In this document: one piece after another, positions 62,675 to 64,000 of the stretch
Layout: each line of letters starts with the position of its first letter
Numbering within the stretch: the first letter of the stretch is position 1
Source of the DNA: Burkholderiales bacterium
Lineage (GTDB): Bacteria > Pseudomonadota > Gammaproteobacteria > Burkholderiales > Burkholderiaceae
NCBI GenBank assembly: GCA_026225235.1
Contig: JAMFSK010000025.1
Location: 1-64,000 of the forward strand
Direction of reading: 5' to 3'
Length of the DNA: 64,000 nt
The notes under the pieces: model-generated
Seen by the model: the letters and a program-made list of their open reading frames with translations, nothing else
The model's database searches: none
Told to the model about the DNA's origin: nothing
Position numbers and translations under genes: made by a program

Positions 62675-64000
62675 TCACTGCGCAGCAGCCGCGTGTTCGA
62701 CCAGATAGTCCGCAAATCGGTCACGCAGCTTGAGCTTGAGCACCTTGCCGGTGGCGGTGTGAGGGATCTCCTCGACAAACACGACTTCATCGGGAATCCA
62801 CCATTTCGCGACCTTGCCTTCGTAGAAGCGCAAGATTTCGTCGCGCGTGACTTTCCCGCCGGGCTTGCGCACGATCACGAGCAGGGGCCGTTCAGCCCAC
62901 TTGGCGTGGCGCGCGGCGATACATGCGGCTTCGGCGACATCCGGGTGAGCGATCGCGATATTCTCGACATCGATCGAGCTGATCCACTCGCCGCCCGACT
63001 TGACGACGTCCTTGCTGCGATCGGTAATCTGCATATAGCCGTCGGCGTCGATCGTCGCGACGTCGCCGGTCGGGAACCAGCCGTCTTTCAACGGCGATTC
63101 GTCGTGGTTGAAATAGCGGTCGATCACCCAGAGTCCGCGCACATGGAGGTCGCCGAACGCGACCCCATCCCAGGGCAAGGACTCGCCCTTGTCGTCGACG
63201 ATTTTCATATCGACGCCGAACAAGGCATGGCCCTGCTTGCGCAGCGAGTGCTGTTGCTCCTCGAGTGTACGCGCAGCGAGGGTCGCGCTCAGTTTGCAGA
63301 CCGTGCCGAGCGGCGACATCTCGGTCATGCCCCAGGCGTGGATGGCTTGCACACCATACTTGTCCTGGAACATCGTCTGCATCGCAGGGGGCAAGGCGGA
63401 GCCGCCAACCAGCGTGCGCTCGAGTGTCGAGAACCGCGCTCCGGCCTGCTCCACGTGGTTGAGCAAGGCGAGCCAGACGGTCGGCACGCCGGCCGCGAAG
63501 GTCACCTTTTCGGTCTCCATGAGCTCGTACAGTGAGGCACCGTCGAGGGCCCGGCCGGGCAGCACGAGCTTGGCGCCGACCAGCGCGCCCGAATACGGAA
63601 TACCCCAGGCGTTGACGTGGAACATCGGCACCACGGGCATGATCACATTGAGCGCGGACAGTCCAAGCCCGTCGGGCATCGCGGACGCCATCGCATGCAG
63701 CACGTTCGAACGGTGGGTGTAGAGCGCGCCCTTCGGATGGCCGGTGGTACCCGAGGTGTAGCACAGCCCGCATGCGCTGCGTTCGTCGAGTTCGGGCCAT
63801 TCATAGGGCGCATCCTCGAAGCCCAGCAGGTCTTCGTAGCAAAGCACCGGCGTCTTCATCTCGGGCATCGTCGAGCGATCGGTCATCGCGATCCAGTGCC
63901 GGACCTGCGGGCATTGCGGCGCGAGCGTATCGACCAGGCCTGCAAAGGTCACATCGAACATGACGACGCGATCCTCGGCATCGTTGATGATGAAATTCAC
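62675..64000 (-). CDS. AMP-binding long-chain acyl-CoA synthetase, 5' end outside window
   Basis: CYTSGTTGHPKGALYTHRSN; GWFPTGDVATIDADGYMQITDRSKDVVKSGGEWIS. Confidence 0.92.
   Translation of the reverse strand: MNFIINDAEDRVVMFDVTFAGLVDTLAPQCPQVRHWIAMTDRSTMPEMKTPVLCYEDLLGFEDAPYEWPELDERSACGLCYTSGTTGHPKGALYTHRSNVLHAMASAMPDGLGLSALNVIMPVVPMFHVNAWGIPYSGALVGAKLVLPGRALDGASLYELMETEKVTFAAGVPTVWLALLNHVEQAGARFSTLERTLVGGSALPPAMQTMFQDKYGVQAIHAWGMTEMSPLGTVCKLSATLAARTLEEQQHSLRKQGHALFGVDMKIVDDKGESLPWDGVAFGDLHVRGLWVIDRYFNHDESPLKDGWFPTGDVATIDADGYMQITDRSKDVVKSGGEWISSIDVENIAIAHPDVAEAACIAARHAKWAERPLLVIVRKPGGKVTRDEILRFYEGKVAKWWIPDEVVFVEEIPHTATGKVLKLKLRDRFADYLVEHAAAAQ

Overview
This 64 kb high-GC window looks like core chromosome from a Burkholderiaceae-type betaproteobacterium; that assignment is inferred from gene content and order. 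Coding is dense, with about 60 CDSs, one tRNA-His(GTG), several intrinsic terminators, and no evident prophage, IS element or CRISPR array. Main blocks: metC; rimO/dusC/GNAT; clpB with a sigma32-like promoter; an Rrf2 regulator; alaA-like/hom/thrC/moeA/moaD/moaE; a complete tightly overlapping L-Ara4N (arn) operon with ArnA split into two genes; bcp; PIN-PhoH; an NlpC/P60 lipoprotein; pit/DUF47; rpsF-priB-rpsR-rplI and dnaB; an Anbu proteasome-homologue operon (circularly permuted ATP-grasp, alpha-E, transglutaminase-like, Anbu); ansA-type asparaginase; sbp-cysTWA and cysB; lexA with two SOS boxes; a BMP-type ABC transporter cluster with two isochorismatase-like hydrolases, an AtzH/HpxZ-like protein and a GntR regulator; an orphan ParA-like ATPase; dusA; a GGDEF protein; and fatty-acid genes. 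The best leads are two consensus-like sigma54 (-24/-12) promoters. One sits directly upstream of the Anbu/ATP-grasp operon, whose product is still unknown, and the other upstream of the BMP/hydrolase cluster. Both suggest nitrogen-responsive control. Other leads are a diverged ~88 bp duplication in front of dusC and rimO, an apparent frameshift in a Fic-like gene at the window edge, and low-complexity expansions in several proteins. All calls come from reading the sequence; no database search was run.
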